Assembly (NCBI RefSeq): GCF_000499845.2
Contig: NC_023758.2
Span: 5,875,080-5,939,079, forward strand
Length of the DNA: 64,000 bases
Source: Phaseolus vulgaris
Taxonomy: Eukaryota > Streptophyta > Magnoliopsida > Fabales > Fabaceae
Direction: 5' to 3'
The translations under genes and the position numbers were made by a program. The notes under the pieces were generated by a model, which did no database searches, had not been told where the DNA came from, and saw only the letters and a list, made by a program, of their open reading frames with translations. Of this stretch, positions 23,016-35,739 are shown in pieces. How positions within the stretch are numbered: position 1 is the first letter of the stretch; each line of letters begins with the position of its first letter.

Positions 23016-23210
23016 TGTTAAAATATTATTAAATACAATTGAAAATTTAACATTTTTGTGTATATTTTAACTGAAAAACTGCATTCCAGAGTATTTTTAA
23101 AGAATACTTTTTAATCGTTTTAAACAAAATTACATTATTTTCGCTTAGACTTACATACAATTAACTTAAAATTAATTGCAAAAAATAATGGGTTAAATAT
23201 TTTTTTTTAC

Positions 23211-23578
23211 TCTATTATGATTAAAAATTAATTTTCTCCCTACTTCAAATTTTAGATTTGATGGATTATAATTTTAGATCTAGTGAATATTATAATGAAG
23301 AAATTATGATAAATTATTGAATATTAAATGGTTTTTAAATTGGTATCTAATTAGCAATTAAGGTTTTTCTACCAAATTTAAAAATTAAATAATTGGTAGC
23401 TAAAACATTGGTTGCTAATTAGATACCAAATTGAAATCATTTAACAATAATATAAACTAATTTAGAATTTTTTTTTTTAGTTTTTAAAATAGTTTCTAGT
23501 TTAGTTATTATAGCAACTACTTTATATTTTTTTCTAAAATTAATTTTTATTTCATGTTTTTCATGTAGTATGTTATTA
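23211..23578. mobile_element. Degraded palindromic CACTA-type MITE, copy A
   Basis: The centre carries the same inverted blocks as the intact copy at 55754-56137: GGTATCTAATTAGCAA and TTGGTTGCTAATTAGATACC on opposite arms. It ends near ATGTAGTATG instead of a clean CACTA terminus. The left arm is largely decayed, so its limits are approximate. Confidence 0.6.
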
Positions 23579-25640
23579 CCAATTTTTCTTTTAACATTTT
23601 TGTCTATAATGAAAATTTATTTATCAAAACAAAATCGGTTAAAATTTATTTTAATAATTTCTTAGTACATATATTTAAAAGGTCAACCATAAATAAAAAC
23701 TACTTTTGAGTGAAAATATACACATAAAAACATATACAATTCAAAAATAATTAACAACATAAATTATGGTGTGTATACTTTTTTTTATATTTTTGACCTT
23801 TTTACATGTTTCTCAGCACACAACAATACTTTTTTTTTTCTGAAAAACTGATGAGTGGTTGTAGCAGTGGCTCCACTTGATAAAGCTAATCCATCACATC
23901 AACCAAAAAGCTAATCCATATGAGTGAAGACCATTTAAAGATGTAGGACATCTAATTATGCACATTACATTACAAATGAAGGGAAATGAATGGCGCAACC
24001 CAACAAATAATACACTTTGCCAACTAATTTCGGTAATGTCATAATTAATTCAAACAAAAACAATACACTGTTCCAATAATTTTTCACATAATTGATGCCA
24101 AGTATTAAATTATTAAACTTATATTATTTGATATTTTCAAATATTCATTTTTAAGGAGTTTAGTTTCTATGTATTGCTGATGTATGCAGTGTTATACGAT
24201 CAACTCATTAATCATTAATTGCATATGTAAATTTTAAGATACATGTTGTAGAGATTTAAAAAATTATCATATATGACAATTGAATACATTGTTATTGTAT
24301 ATATTATTTATTCTGGACTAACATTTAACATGACTAAAAGATAGTCTTAAATTATTCAATAAAGGAATTAATTAGTTGTTTCTAAAGTTATTAACTCATA
24401 TAAAACTTTGACACTATTCATGAACTAATATGTTGTTTTTTTTTTTGTCAAAAGGTGAAAATACAAAATAAATTAATGAATAATTGTTTTTCCCCTTATT
24501 AATAACGTGTTACTTTACCCCCAGTGATTTCAGCAATAAATGAAACAATATTAACTCGTGAATAATTTTAACCACGTTTAGTCCTAATTCCTAATGCATT
24601 ATTGATTTTATGATGTGTTTGTTTCTGCTTTAAAATATTTGTCAGTTTAGAAGTGTTGGCTTGTTCTGAGTATTTTTATTTAAAAATAACAAATGTGATA
24701 AAAAAATATTCTTCATCTGTTAAATTTGCAGTAAACTTATTTGTTTAGGGTTTAGGATTTTCAGTAAATTTATATAATTAATATGAACATAATTTTAGTT
24801 GTATAATTAATATTTTAGTTAGATTATTTAAATGGTTAATTTGATTATTAGTTGTAATTGTCATAATTCAGAAATGATTATTTTTTTAATTGCATGTAAA
24901 ATTATAATTATATTTATTGAATTGCATGTATAATTAGAATGGTTAATTTTTTGAATTGCATGTATATTTATAATTCTTTAATATGTGTTGGTATTGAGTT
25001 TGGGAGTGTCTGACATCCGACAAATTATTAGATTTTAGATTGAGAGATCCAAATTTAGTAAACTTTCATTAAGAGATCTTTAGTTTTCCGTTTGATATTT
25101 AATACATGTATTTGTCTACTACTCCTCAAATTGTAAAAAAAAATAAAAAAATAAAAGTAAAGGAGGTTGTAGTGACAGTAATTGTATTGAGTCCTGATTT
25201 GTCCAGGTGGGCAATTTGGGAAGAACAATAATTTTTTATTAGTTCATTAGTACATAACTTGTAATCTATATGTTATATATTTTAGGTAATTTTAGTTCAT
25301 AGCATTTTGTGTTGTTCTTCAGGTGCATTGTGGATGTAACCACTTTCATTTTGTGCCACTTAAAGACCAATGTGAATGCTGCCGAAATTTCGTAAAATAC
25401 AAGCAATGTTTATTAAAGTGCATGTACTATTAAATTATAATAAAAGTCTATATTCTCGAATAAGATAGATTCATACCTATAATAAAAAACGTGAGATTTT
25501 ACATGCATTAGTTAATACCTCAATGGCCATTACATAACATACATATGGATCGAGATTAGATTAATTCATTTTGCATAAGTGATGAGCATGAATGAGTCAT
25601 TACCTTACATAATGTGGCTCTCACCTCTAATATGATAAAT
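23579..25640. other. AT-rich intergenic DNA without a recognisable gene
   Basis: Low-complexity AT-rich sequence with a few TTGAATTGCATGTAT repeats (about 24885-24970). I see no gene, terminal repeat or RNA gene. Confidence 0.6.
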
Positions 25641-26090
25641 GTTACAGTAGAAAAAGTACGAGTTGTTGATGTTCTTGTTCCTTTGCCTACTGATGAGGTC
25701 ACTATTGTGGTCAAGGCATTTTAGACATTCATAGTCTGGCCTAGACACCTCGTTCGACTTATTCATGAACCCCCTGTAAGAAATTTATTTGTAATTATTA
25801 ATTTATATTTATGTATTATATTTAGTTTAATGAATATGTTTTTTATAATTTCTTGCAATCGCATCAAAAACCAAGTTCAAAAGCAATTGGTTTCCATTGA
25901 CGATCCTATAACCACATTATTATAGATTATTGTGGCTATAGTTACAAAAAGTTCAGTGGAGGTTCCATGGGATGATATTGTTTTGGAAAGAAACAGTGAC
26001 ATCCCTTTATACATACACATGTCTGATGTGTTAAAGATTGCAACTGGCAACAAGTACCTAAATATATTCGTCATTCAGTTTTGAATGATG
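25641..26090 (+). pseudogene. Relic of a CACTA accessory gene (Ulp1-type), plus strand
   Basis: The translation of 25641-25767 (VEKVRVVDVLVPLPTDEVT, then a stop, then FIVWPRHLVR) matches the end of exon 4 of the minus-strand gene at 29552-32424. A GT donor is kept at 25768. After an intron-sized gap, 25867-26088 matches its next exon (VPWDDIVLERN...). The exon-intron order is thus preserved in opposite orientation. It is a fragment of a second, older CACTA copy and carries at least one in-frame stop (TAG near 25722). Confidence 0.75.
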
Positions 26091-26320
26091 TAAGTCTCTT
26101 CAACCTATAGATCAATTTACTTTAATATATTGAAATATTATATAAAGTTATAATTCATTGCATTGAAAATTAAAATACACATAATTGTTCAAAATTTGAT
26201 ACATAATTGTTCAAAAGTAAAGAAAACACAAAAATAGTTTTAAATATCATCATAGCATTCAAACTATTACAACATGTTCATCCCTAATCAGTTTTGATTC
26301 CAACACTTTATCCTATTACT

Positions 26321-26700
26321 TAATTAGGTGATGGAGCACCACTTCCAACATCTGGTGCCTGAAATAAATAATAAATAATTTTAAGTTAATAATTTTCAAT
26401 GTCTATAATTATAAAATAAAAGACACCAATAAATATTTAAATATATTAATACCTCATTGATGGATGCATGAACCAAATTAGTTGTCATTGCAACAAAATG
26501 TTCTGGAACATCTTTTCTGGAACCAAAGTTTGCATTTTGTCCAACATTCCAAATTGATTCACACTGCCTACATTCTGATTTCTCACAGCAACATAATTTC
26601 CAGCAAGCAAGCAAATTTAAATCTAACACCTGATCTACCAAAATCAATTTTGTTAGTGATAAGCGTTTCAGCCCAAGCACCGTTCCACAATTCAATAAAA
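26321..26700 (-). other. Unidentified fragment with a plausible splice pair
   Basis: On the minus strand, a coding-like stretch (about 26700-26454, ending FVAMTTNLVHASINE) stops at a GT donor. An AG acceptor near 26360 opens a short final piece reading APDVGSGAPSPN and stop. I do not recognise the protein. Its place next to CACTA and LTR debris suggests another transposon gene end, but this is inference. Confidence 0.35.
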
Positions 26701-26839
26701 ATATTGCACCGTTTTTATTTGCTGGAATGTTTCAAATTAAATTTCTAACTATTTTAAAATATGGGTTGTTGCGACTACAGCAAAAAAAAATACCAACTCC
26801 AATTTATAACACCAGTTTAGTGAATTTTTTTATTCCAAA

Positions 26840-27092
26840 AGTTAAGAGAAACCACATACACCAACAAACAAAAATTGTTAAAATGGTAGTTGCTTCATGA
26901 TCCTGCCGACAACTGGAACGTGGAGGAATCGCTTCGTAACACTCTCTGCCCCGTCTACGCGACTGTGTTCCCTGCAAAATCGCCCTCAGAACCTTCTCTA
27001 GGATCTCCAAACGCGACCTGCAAAACACACAGACGGCGCCTCTAGCGGTCGTTTGCACTCCGACGATCAAGTTAGATCACAGAACCACCAAA
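26840..27092 (-). other. Internal start of an LTR element: primer site and short coding remnant
   Basis: Read on the minus strand, TTTGGTGGTTCTGTGATC (27092-27075) follows the putative LTR end as a primer-binding site would. After it, an open stretch (LEILEKVLRAILQGTQSRRRG, about 27010-26950) may be a Gag N-terminus. It is cut off near 26840. No further pol sequence is found. Confidence 0.45.
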
Positions 27093-28060
27093 TGAGAAAA
27101 CTAGTAGTGTGTGTGAAAAACTCTTGCTCTCTCTGTTCTATCTCCCCTGACTCTCACCCTGATTCTCTCTTTTATGTCTCTGCCTGTATCTGGGCCTAAC
27201 AGAATTCTGTTATGCCTCTCTGACATGTGCCAGAACCCTGTTATGCTTTTCTGCAACAACGTACCTCTAGAATCAGTAGAGTGAGAGCGTGGGAGTCTGT
27301 GCGTGTCTGCGCGTCTCTGCGCTTGGCTGCACCTGTCTGTACCCTTAGTGGTACAGAGTGCACCTTTATCTGGACCGCACCCCTCTCAGATGATGACACG
27401 TGGAGGCATGCAACTCACATCTAACCACACACGTGTCACTTATTGGAAGGGCTCTAGCGCTTCTCTTTGTGTGCCTAAGTTACGCCCTTGCGGAGTAACT
27501 TAGGATATTTCTTCCATCTGGGTAAATCGCATACTCTTAGGAGAACGCCAGGTGTGGCTGGTCTAGGCACACTCACCAAACGTTGCTCTCTGCGTAAACG
27601 GCTTACCCTTCACAGTGTCACGCACGTAATAGGTTGAGGGAATCACCAATCACTGACTGGTTTACCAGCTCCCTCAGGCCACTCTCGTGCATGATTCCCT
27701 GAGATGTGCTCATGCGAGGTCCATGCGTAACGCTCTCGCTGGGAACCTCAGTCCCAGTTTAACTGCGTGTAACACGAGATCCCGATGACTGATCGGTGCT
27801 CTATTGCTTCTCGCGTTCTGCCCCCAGGCGTTCATCGGGGAAACTGGTCTGTTGGTGGCCACTCAGTTACTGACCACCGATCACCGTTCTGGTGATCTGT
27901 TCCCTGACTTCTCTGCCGCCTGACCTGTCGTTGGTCACTTGGTTAGTGACAACCGATCACGTTCACCCCGATCTATCTGTCACCTGGTCCGCGTGTCACC
28001 TCGCGAGCGGTCCACGTGGTTCTCTGCTGCTGACGTCATCGACTACCGATGACCGATCGA
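27093..28060 (-). repeat. GC-rich LTR-like block
   Basis: About 1 kb of much higher GC content than its surroundings ends sharply at TGAGAAAAC (27093) beside a primer-site-like sequence. A reverse-strand TATA-like ACATAAAAG lies near 27168-27177. The right limit is set only by the fall in GC near 28060, and no target duplication was found. The block contains internal repeats such as GTTACTGACCACCGATCACC and GTTAGTGACAACCGATCACG. ORFs over it (27227-27503 and 27892-28203) look like chance frames. Confidence 0.5.
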
Positions 28061-29093
28061 ATCACTTCACAAATCAAACACAATTCCAGCTAGCAAACAC
28101 AACATTTGTCACAGTTGGATGCTTTCTAGCCCAAAACACCAAATTTGAATTGAGTTCAATGCATGGTTCTCACACACCAATATTCTGCACCAAATTAATT
28201 TAAGCTAAAACATATAAACCAGAAAAATTATGCACTAAAAATAAGCAATTGTAACCAGCCAGCTAAATTCAACAACTTCGGCACCAGATTAAAAAGAATC
28301 AACAAATGGTTCTGAAATTGTATGACATGGTTTGCAGAATTTTCTCACTTCTTATTATAGCAAATCAGGACCAACAACACTTAATCTCAGCAGTTTTATA
28401 TGTCTAATGGCTTAAACATAATTTACAACTTCAATTTCAAGTGATTAAGACCATAAAATATGCACTACACCAGCCAAAAAATTTCACCAAAATTAAAAAC
28501 ATTGTGTCAAAAGTCACTACAGCGGTTGCTGTAATTTTGTTCCAGTAAACACCAAATTTTCACCACACCAGAAAAATTAATGTCAATTAAGAAAATTTTA
28601 CAGCAATTCAACTAATAAAACATATTTGAGTAATAAAATGGCTTGATGAGGAAATCAATTACAATTAGATGTTCAATACAATGTACCGAAGTTATCATAA
28701 GGCACTTCTTTCTCTACAGAATAGTCACACACCTCAATTTTACACATTAAACAAATATATGTTCACAATTATAATGGCAATCCAACAATAGATTTCAAAG
28801 ATAAGGTTATCTTGAACTCATATCGTGCAAGTCGGCGGTTGTTGCGACGATGACGATTGTAATCGTTGTGAGGAGACATCCTTCAAGCTGGCGACAATTG
28901 TGCAAAGAACAAACGATGACATGTGAAGATTGACGGTTTCGCGATGATTGTTTACAAAACAAATGACGAAGCGTTAGGTTTTGCGAAGAGTGAGGGTGGA
29001 GTGAGAAGGCGCGAGAGTGAAACATTGTTTGTGAAGGTTTCGCGAGAGTGAGGTTTTGAATAATGAAGATTTTGCGATGGTGGAGGTGTGAGG
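28061..29093. other. Left flank of the CACTA insertion, unrecognised
   Basis: The AT-rich 28061-28800 holds nothing I recognise. Positions 28800-29093 are GA/GC-richer, with repeated GCGAGAGTGA and GAGGTTTTG motifs. They continue across the CACTA insertion into similar GAGTGAGGG-rich sequence at 41907-42060. An ORF of 130 codons on the minus strand (28807-29199) runs into the transposon end, so it is not supported as a gene. Confidence 0.5.
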
Positions 29094-29096
29094 TGA

Positions 29097-29395
29097 CACT
29101 AGTGCAGAAATGTAAAATAAATGCGGCTATTTTACATTTACAAATGCGGTCATAGAACCGCATTTGATCAGCACGCATTCGTAAATCGGACATATACAAA
29201 TGTGGTCAAAGAACCGCATTTATAAATTAGATTTACAAATGCGGTCATTTAAAATAACCGCATTTGTATATTATTCTGAATAGGGGATGAGGGTTATGGG
29301 TTTAGGATTTACGAATGCGGTCTTGGTAAAAACCACATTCATAAATCACATTTACAAATGCGGTTTTGGTAAATGATCGCATTTGTAAATAGTTT
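29097..29395. repeat. CACTA left end: TIR and subterminal palindromes
   Basis: After the 14-bp TIR come about five hairpin-like pairs of TTTACAAATGCGGT and its inverse ACCGCATTTGTAAA (about 29137-29390). Such arrays are the usual binding sites for CACTA-encoded proteins. Confidence 0.88.
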
Positions 29396-29551
29396 TTTTT
29401 TTTAAAGTGCAGTTTGTATTGTGCATAAACCATATAAATTAATAACCTGCATAATGATCAAACCCAGCCAGACAAATACAGAAATATAGTAATCAATTGA
29501 GATCATCAAAATGTACATTTACAAGTAATCAAATTACATATAATAAAACCA

Positions 29552-29693
29552 CTATTGTTTACCTATGCTAGAGTTATAAAAATTTATGAAATATGTGGAC
29601 CAATAATCTCTAACATATGAAATGCCTTCCTCATTCATTGGTGTTTCTTCTGTGAATAACTGCATTGCAAAGTTGACATAAATTAGTTTTCAG

Positions 29694-29724
<31 letters not shown>

Positions 29725-32424
29725 CAAGAATTATAAAAATGATTTAACATATATAGTACCTCTTTCCAACCAGTTTTAACACCTAGTCTTATAATGGTAA
29801 TCATCCATTGCATAATGTAATAGCCACACTCATAGCTTCTTGGTTGTTTATTACACTATAATTCAATAAAAAGTAATATGTTAGTATATTGATAAACAAT
29901 GATAATAGAGAAAGAAAAAAATTACAAACCTTTATTCTTATCCAGTTCAAATTATTTGAAATTGATCGACCTTTTAGGATGTTATATCTACGCCATGAAC
30001 TGGTTAATACAAAAAACCTCGTAAGTAGATGGTTAATTAGTAACATATACAAAGTTCATTTTATAATGTACTTACGTATCAATGATATCCTTAAAGTTTG
30101 TGGGAATCTTCTTGTGTAGGGAACAAAACCACACAGCAGTCTTATCAACCATTGATAAGACAAGTAACTGCCAATGATGCCTATATCATCAATGAAAAGA
30201 GTTAGTAAATATTTAAAACATGAAATAATAATAATTGAGGACATATAATTAAACTTACTCATTAATATAAGGGCATAAATAAATTTGTTTTCCCTCTTTT
30301 TCCAGGGTGTTAGTGATGTATGCTTGAGTCTCAGATGAGTTTGGTCCAACGGGATTAGTATATGCAGGATCTAAGAATCCATACATATTTTCCTTCCCCT
30401 CAGTGATACAGACTCTATGCAAAAACCTATACAAGTTTTTAGTTAAAGCATAATCAATAATAATTTAACATAAAGTAAATTGAATAATAGGTAAAGATAC
30501 TTACATCATAAAAAATGGAATTATACTTATATTGAGCTCCTGTTTCCCATATATAAATTCTGATAAATCTGTGTTGTAAATCATCAGTGGCAGTTCAGTG
30601 TTTATTTGAAAAAATGTATCATCCCACGGAACTGGAAAAGGTTCATTGCCAATCTGACTAGTAATGAGACGTAAGGAAGCTAGAGGATCGTCAATTGGAA
30701 CCTCACGCTTCTTTTCCGGACTTGGTGGCCGATAAGGTTTCTACAAGATAAACAACATTTGTATTAAATTATATGTAATATATAAATATAAATAAAAAAT
30801 AATATAATGAAATGAAATTAGTACATGAGGTTTGGGCATAGATCGAATGAGCTCTTTGGGCCAGGCAACGAATGTCTGAAATGCATCGGCTACAGTGGTT
30901 ACCTCATCTGAAGGTAGTGGAACACGAGCATCAGGAAATCGTACTTTTTCAACCGCTACCTTCGCCACATCAGGGGAGAGAGGAACGCTATGTAAGGTGG
31001 TGGCGTTTAGATAGACTTTTCCAAGGGCCACCACCCGAGGAAGTTTGTCGCCCACTACCAGTAGCTCACAATCCTCCGTCTGCCCATTGATATCATCCCC
31101 TGATGTTGGAGGAGCCGCACAACTCCCCTTTGTGCTCTTGGGAGTGGGACTAACAAGGGGTTCAATCGGCTCAGCACAAACTTGTTGTGATAGAAACTCT
31201 TGTCGCATTCGATCATTCTCCTTTTTCATCTGTAGCCACATCAAATCAGTCTCCTTTCTCATTTCCTCCATTAATTCTTCACGTATCTTAGTCTTCATTT
31301 GAGTTTCATTCTCTTTAGAGGAGGAGAATGACTGTCGTTCTGAAACTCCAAAATATAGTTTAATTCCGACCCCTTGTCCAGCTGCACGAACACGACCAAA
31401 GTGCTCAGGTCTTCCAATTGCTTCAACCAGGATATCGTGACGACCTTCAGCAACAAATTTACCGTCGGATTCCAAGGAATCCTGCAAGAGTACACAAAAA
31501 TCATATTTTAAAGCATTAATTAATAAATGAAAATAACAAAAATAACTTACAATTTTTTCAATGATAACCCATTGCTCAGAACTTGGTGCATCCGACTTTT
31601 TAATTCGGGCCCTCTTCCATTTTACAAGGCGAAAAGGTGGTGACCCCTATTTCCACATTTTCAAACAACGTCCCCTGTTTAGATTTCTCCTTTTCCACCA
31701 TCAGTGTTTGCTCAAGTTTTCGATACCCCAAACGAGACATAACGTGCGGGGTAAGATTCTTCAAAGCTATGTCTTGAGCTTTCTTCCGACGATCCTGTCA
31801 TAATTGAAATAAACAAACTGAAGTAAATAAGATAAACTTATTAATGTTATATAAACAAAAAAGTTACTTCACTTACCATCCAAGCCTTATTTTCACGGCT
31901 TTCTCTAAAAAGACGCCATGTCTCTTCATCAATATGTTTGTACTTTAAACATGGATTTTCTTCTTTAAGGTCGCCAAAAATGTATCTCGAAGTCGGTCTT
32001 GACTTAAAGGTACGAAATTTGAGTCCGATATTGGATATAATCTTTGATCGAAGCGGTTCCACATCAGGAATTTCAAAGTTTGCCTGCAAAATAACATCAG
32101 CAAATTAAAATTAATCAATGAATATTAAAAATCATTATATCAAAATGTAAAGCTTACCAGAACATCCTCCCAGATCATGTTACGGTCGACCTCTGACACC
32201 TCATCCCATGAATTAATCAGAATGGAGAACCTCTCACGAGAAACAACTCCAAGATAGCTCATAAACTCATATGCCTTAGGACCAAAAGCCACTCCAGTGT
32301 TGACGTCAATGTCAACACGTGTCTTCTCACCAGCAGCACGTCTCAATGCGAGACGCTTCAATCTAGTAGGTCCTCTGCTGCCTCGTCTGGATCGAGGTTT
32401 GAGTGAGGTCTGATCGTCATCCAT
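29552..32424 (-). pseudogene. CACTA accessory protein: Transposase_24-like region plus Ulp1/C48-like protease domain
   Basis: Ten exons with GT-AG borders can be traced: 32424-32158, 32083-31877, 31794-31553 (approximate end), 31481-30825, 30740-30505, 30426-30259, 30180-30076, 29999-29930, 29855-29760 and 29659-29552. The first three resemble the plant Ptta/En/Spm-associated domain (Transposase_24). The fourth has a Glu/Lys/Met-rich coiled coil (EELMEEMRKETDLMWLQMKK). The last four form a Ulp1-type (C48) fold: HHWQLLV with the catalytic His (exon 7) and QPRSYECGYYIM with the Gln and catalytic Cys (exon 9). Where the catalytic Asp is expected, 17 residues after His, there is Cys (WFCSLH). A one-base insertion in a G run of exon 3 (near 31652) shifts the frame. 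Other exons are open. Confidence 0.82.
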
Positions 32425-32548
32425 GTCTCTGTTAAAAAAATTAGGTAACAAACATTAGTTAATCTGCATCGAATTAAAATCTTATAAAAATAATACATAA
32501 AAATCTAAATCTAAAATGCTTATTTACAGGTTGCATGGGGTTGAAAGT

Positions 32549-35500
32549 TCATATGTAAATTCCTTCACTGTGGTCTTTACGGGTTGCATGTACATCACCA
32601 ACTACATCGTCATCTTTATTAATTATCTTTGGTGTGAATGAACAGGGGTCACCATTTTCAATATCATCTATGGTCTCCCCTTGTTTTTTGCCGTGTAAAA
32701 CGACATACCAATGTTCTAACGTAGGATCTTTCACGTAGAAAACTTGAGATGCTTGTTGAACCATTATAAATTGCTCATCTCGATACCCTATCTTTCGAAA
32801 GTCCACTAGTGTGAATCCTGAATCATCAATTTTAACCCCACTTTTATTGTCAACCCATTTACACTTGAAAACTGGAATGGAAAACTTAGTGTAGTCAATC
32901 TCCCATATCTCTTCTATAAACCCATAGTATGCCATTGATCCAAGTACTGGATTTGTATCTTTCGAAGTCGAAAACTGCATTGACTCGGCTTCAAGAGTAA
33001 CACCAGAATTTTGAACTGTACTCTTTTCATCCATGGACTTCGTGTAAAATATACAATTATTCACTTCGTACGTTGTACATGAGATGACATCAAACTTCAA
33101 TCCAGCAACCAACCGTTGAATCCTTGAACACCTCGTCTTTAAACCAAGGCATGAAAGTTCTATTATGTTCCATCAAGACCCATTTCTCTACTTGTCTTGG
33201 GTTATTTGCCTTCACAATGGCTTTATGAGCTTCTATGTAAGGTACAACTTCATCTGTGTTATTCAATATGTACAAATGTGCTTGCAAGACTTCTGATCGA
33301 GATTTGCTTACAATATTCACACCACGTAAACATTTACTTGTAGAACGCCTGTGGTGCCATGAATTAGCTGGAACACCTATTGGATTTGCTTTTGTCATGT
33401 ACTCTGAACAAAATTCAATACTTTCTTCAGCTATGTACCTTTCAATCATTGAAGCCTCTGGACGATAATGATTTTTCACATAACCTTTCAAAATTTTCAT
33501 ATACCGCTCAACAGGATACATTCATATTAAGTACACTGGTCCACACAATCTAACCTCTCTTACCAGATGCACAACTAGATGAACCATGATGTCAAAAAAA
33601 GACGGAGGAAAAAACATCTCCAATTCACACAAGATAACAACAATTTCATTTTGAAGTTCATCTAGTTTTGAGGGATCAATGACTTTACAACAGATGGAAG
33701 AGAAGAATGAGCACAAACGGGTTATGGTATGTCTAACATTTTTTGGTAAGATCCCACGGATAGCTACCGGCAACAACTGTTGCATCAAGATGTGACAATC
33801 ATGAGACTTCAACCCAATTAACTTCAAATCTAGCATTGACACTAGGCTCTTCACATTTGAGGAAAGTCCTTGTGGCACTTTCACACCTTTTAGACATTGA
33901 CAAAAACTAATTTTTTCATCTTTTGACATTGTGTAACAGGCTGGGGGCAAATATGTACGCTTACCCATTTCTATGGGTGCCAACTCGTCGCATATGTTCA
34001 TCTCAATCAAATCTAAACGAGCATTTAGACCATCCTTCGTCTTCCCGTTAATGTTAAGAAGTGTACCAATTAAGCTATCACACACATTCTTCTCAACATG
34101 CATTACATCTATACAATGTCTGACTTCTAACCTCGACCAGTACGGAAGATCAAAGAAGATTGATTTCTTCTTCCAAATATTTGTCATAGATGACTTTTTT
34201 TTTTACTTACCGAAGGTGTAGTCTATGTTATTTACCTTTTCGTAAACCTCAACACCAGTTAATGGAGTTGGTGGACCACTACCCTTTTGGTGTCCATTAA
34301 AGGCTTTTTTCAACCTCCGGTAAGGATGATGACTTCTAAGAAACCTCCGATGCCGAAGATATACTGTTTTCCTTCCATGTTTCAATTGTTGAGAAGCAGT
34401 GTCTTCTTCGCATGTTGGACACGCTTTGTGACCCTTAACACTATAACCTGATAAGTTACCATATGCCGGAAAGTCATTAATGGTGCAAAATAACATGGCA
34501 TGAAGCTTGAAAGTTTCATTAGCAAATCCGTCAAATACTTCAACACCCTGGTCCCACATTAACTTCAAATCTTCAATTAGGGGACTTGGATAAACATCAA
34601 TATCATTCCCTGGCTGTTTCGGACCAGATATCATCATAGACAACATCATGTATTTTCGCTTCATGCACAAACTAGGAGGTAAGTTGTAAATAACTAGTAA
34701 TACAGGCCATGAACTGTGATTTGTACTCATATTACCAAACAGATTCATTATGTCTGTCGCTAAACCAAGTCGGATATTTCTTGATTCTTTACCAAACTCT
34801 GAAAAATCATCATCAAATTTCTTCCATTGAATAGAATCAGGTGGATGTCGGTACATGCCATCGCATTTACTCTCATCTGCATGCCATCTAAGATTCTTAG
34901 CATCGTCTGGGTTTGCAAACAAACGCTTCATCCTTGGAATGATGGGAAGATACCACATAACCTTCATTGGGGGTCCATTTCATCAATAGAATCATCATCT
35001 TTTTGTTTCAACTTATAACGTGATAACCCACACCTCGGACAACTTTTCAACAATTCAAAATCTTTCCGGTATAATATACAATCATTAGGACATGCATGTA
35101 TCTTTTTGTACTCCATACCCATTAGACAAAGAATCTTTTTGGCCTCGTAATTACGATTAGGTAGACTATTTCCCTCTGGAAGCATATCCTTCAACAGCTG
35201 GAGCAATTTCGTGAAGCTTTTATCAGTCCATCCGTTTATTGCCTTCAAATTCATCAATCTTAACACCGCCGACAACCGTGTGAAGTTAGTTGATCCAGGA
35301 TACAAAGGAGTCTCTACATCTTTTGACATACTTCCATATCCATGTGCTTTTGCAAAACACTCAGCTCCCACATCACGAATCATGTCCTCCAATCGATCAT
35401 CATCTCCATCATCATGTATTGCTTCATCCATGGTAGAACCCACATATTCTTCAGTTACGGAAACACGTGGTAAATTTAATAATTCACCATGCCATGTCCA

Positions 35501-35718
35501 AGTTGTATAAGATCGAAGAATCCATCACATAGCAGGTGTTCCCTCATGATATTCACATCCAGTATCCTTCCATTCAAACAGTTAACGCACGGACACCTGA
35601 TCTTTGCTCCATCTTGACCACTAATAATCGCGTTACGCTGCGCAAATTGTATAAATTCCTCTACTCCCCTTTCGTACTCATCACTTATACGAACAACATT
35701 AATCCAACCTCGATCCAT
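32549..35718 (-). pseudogene. CACTA TNP2-type transposase, inactivated
   Basis: The start is ATG 35718 (MDRGWINVVRIS). The domains in order are: a transposase-associated N-terminal domain with the Cys pair CPCVNCLNG (about 35600); the Transposase_21/TNP2 core from YPGSTNFTRL through WYLPIIPRMKRLF, GNDIDVYPSPL and DFPAYGNLSGYS to HVEKNVCDSLIGTLL (about 35310-34090); a DUF4218-like part (about 33880-33430); and a DUF4216-like C-terminus (about 33060-32560, FYVKDP...WYVVLHGK). At least five lesions are present: frameshifts near 35515, 34970 and 33105, and in-frame stops at 34203-34205 and 33522-33524. The enzyme would have cut at the CACTA termini. It is now a pseudogene, though still easily read. 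Confidence 0.93.
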
Positions 35719-35739
35719 TATATATTCTAGAATAGTTAG

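Noticed and set aside
27227..28203. GC-rich ORFs suggesting a bacterial or organellar insertion
   Set aside because: The frames have no recognisable domains, and the block has LTR-like edges (primer site, TATA). No plastid or mitochondrial gene is recognisable.
28807..29199. 130-codon minus-strand ORF
   Set aside because: It crosses the CACTA terminus at 29097, so it joins flanking DNA with transposon sequence.
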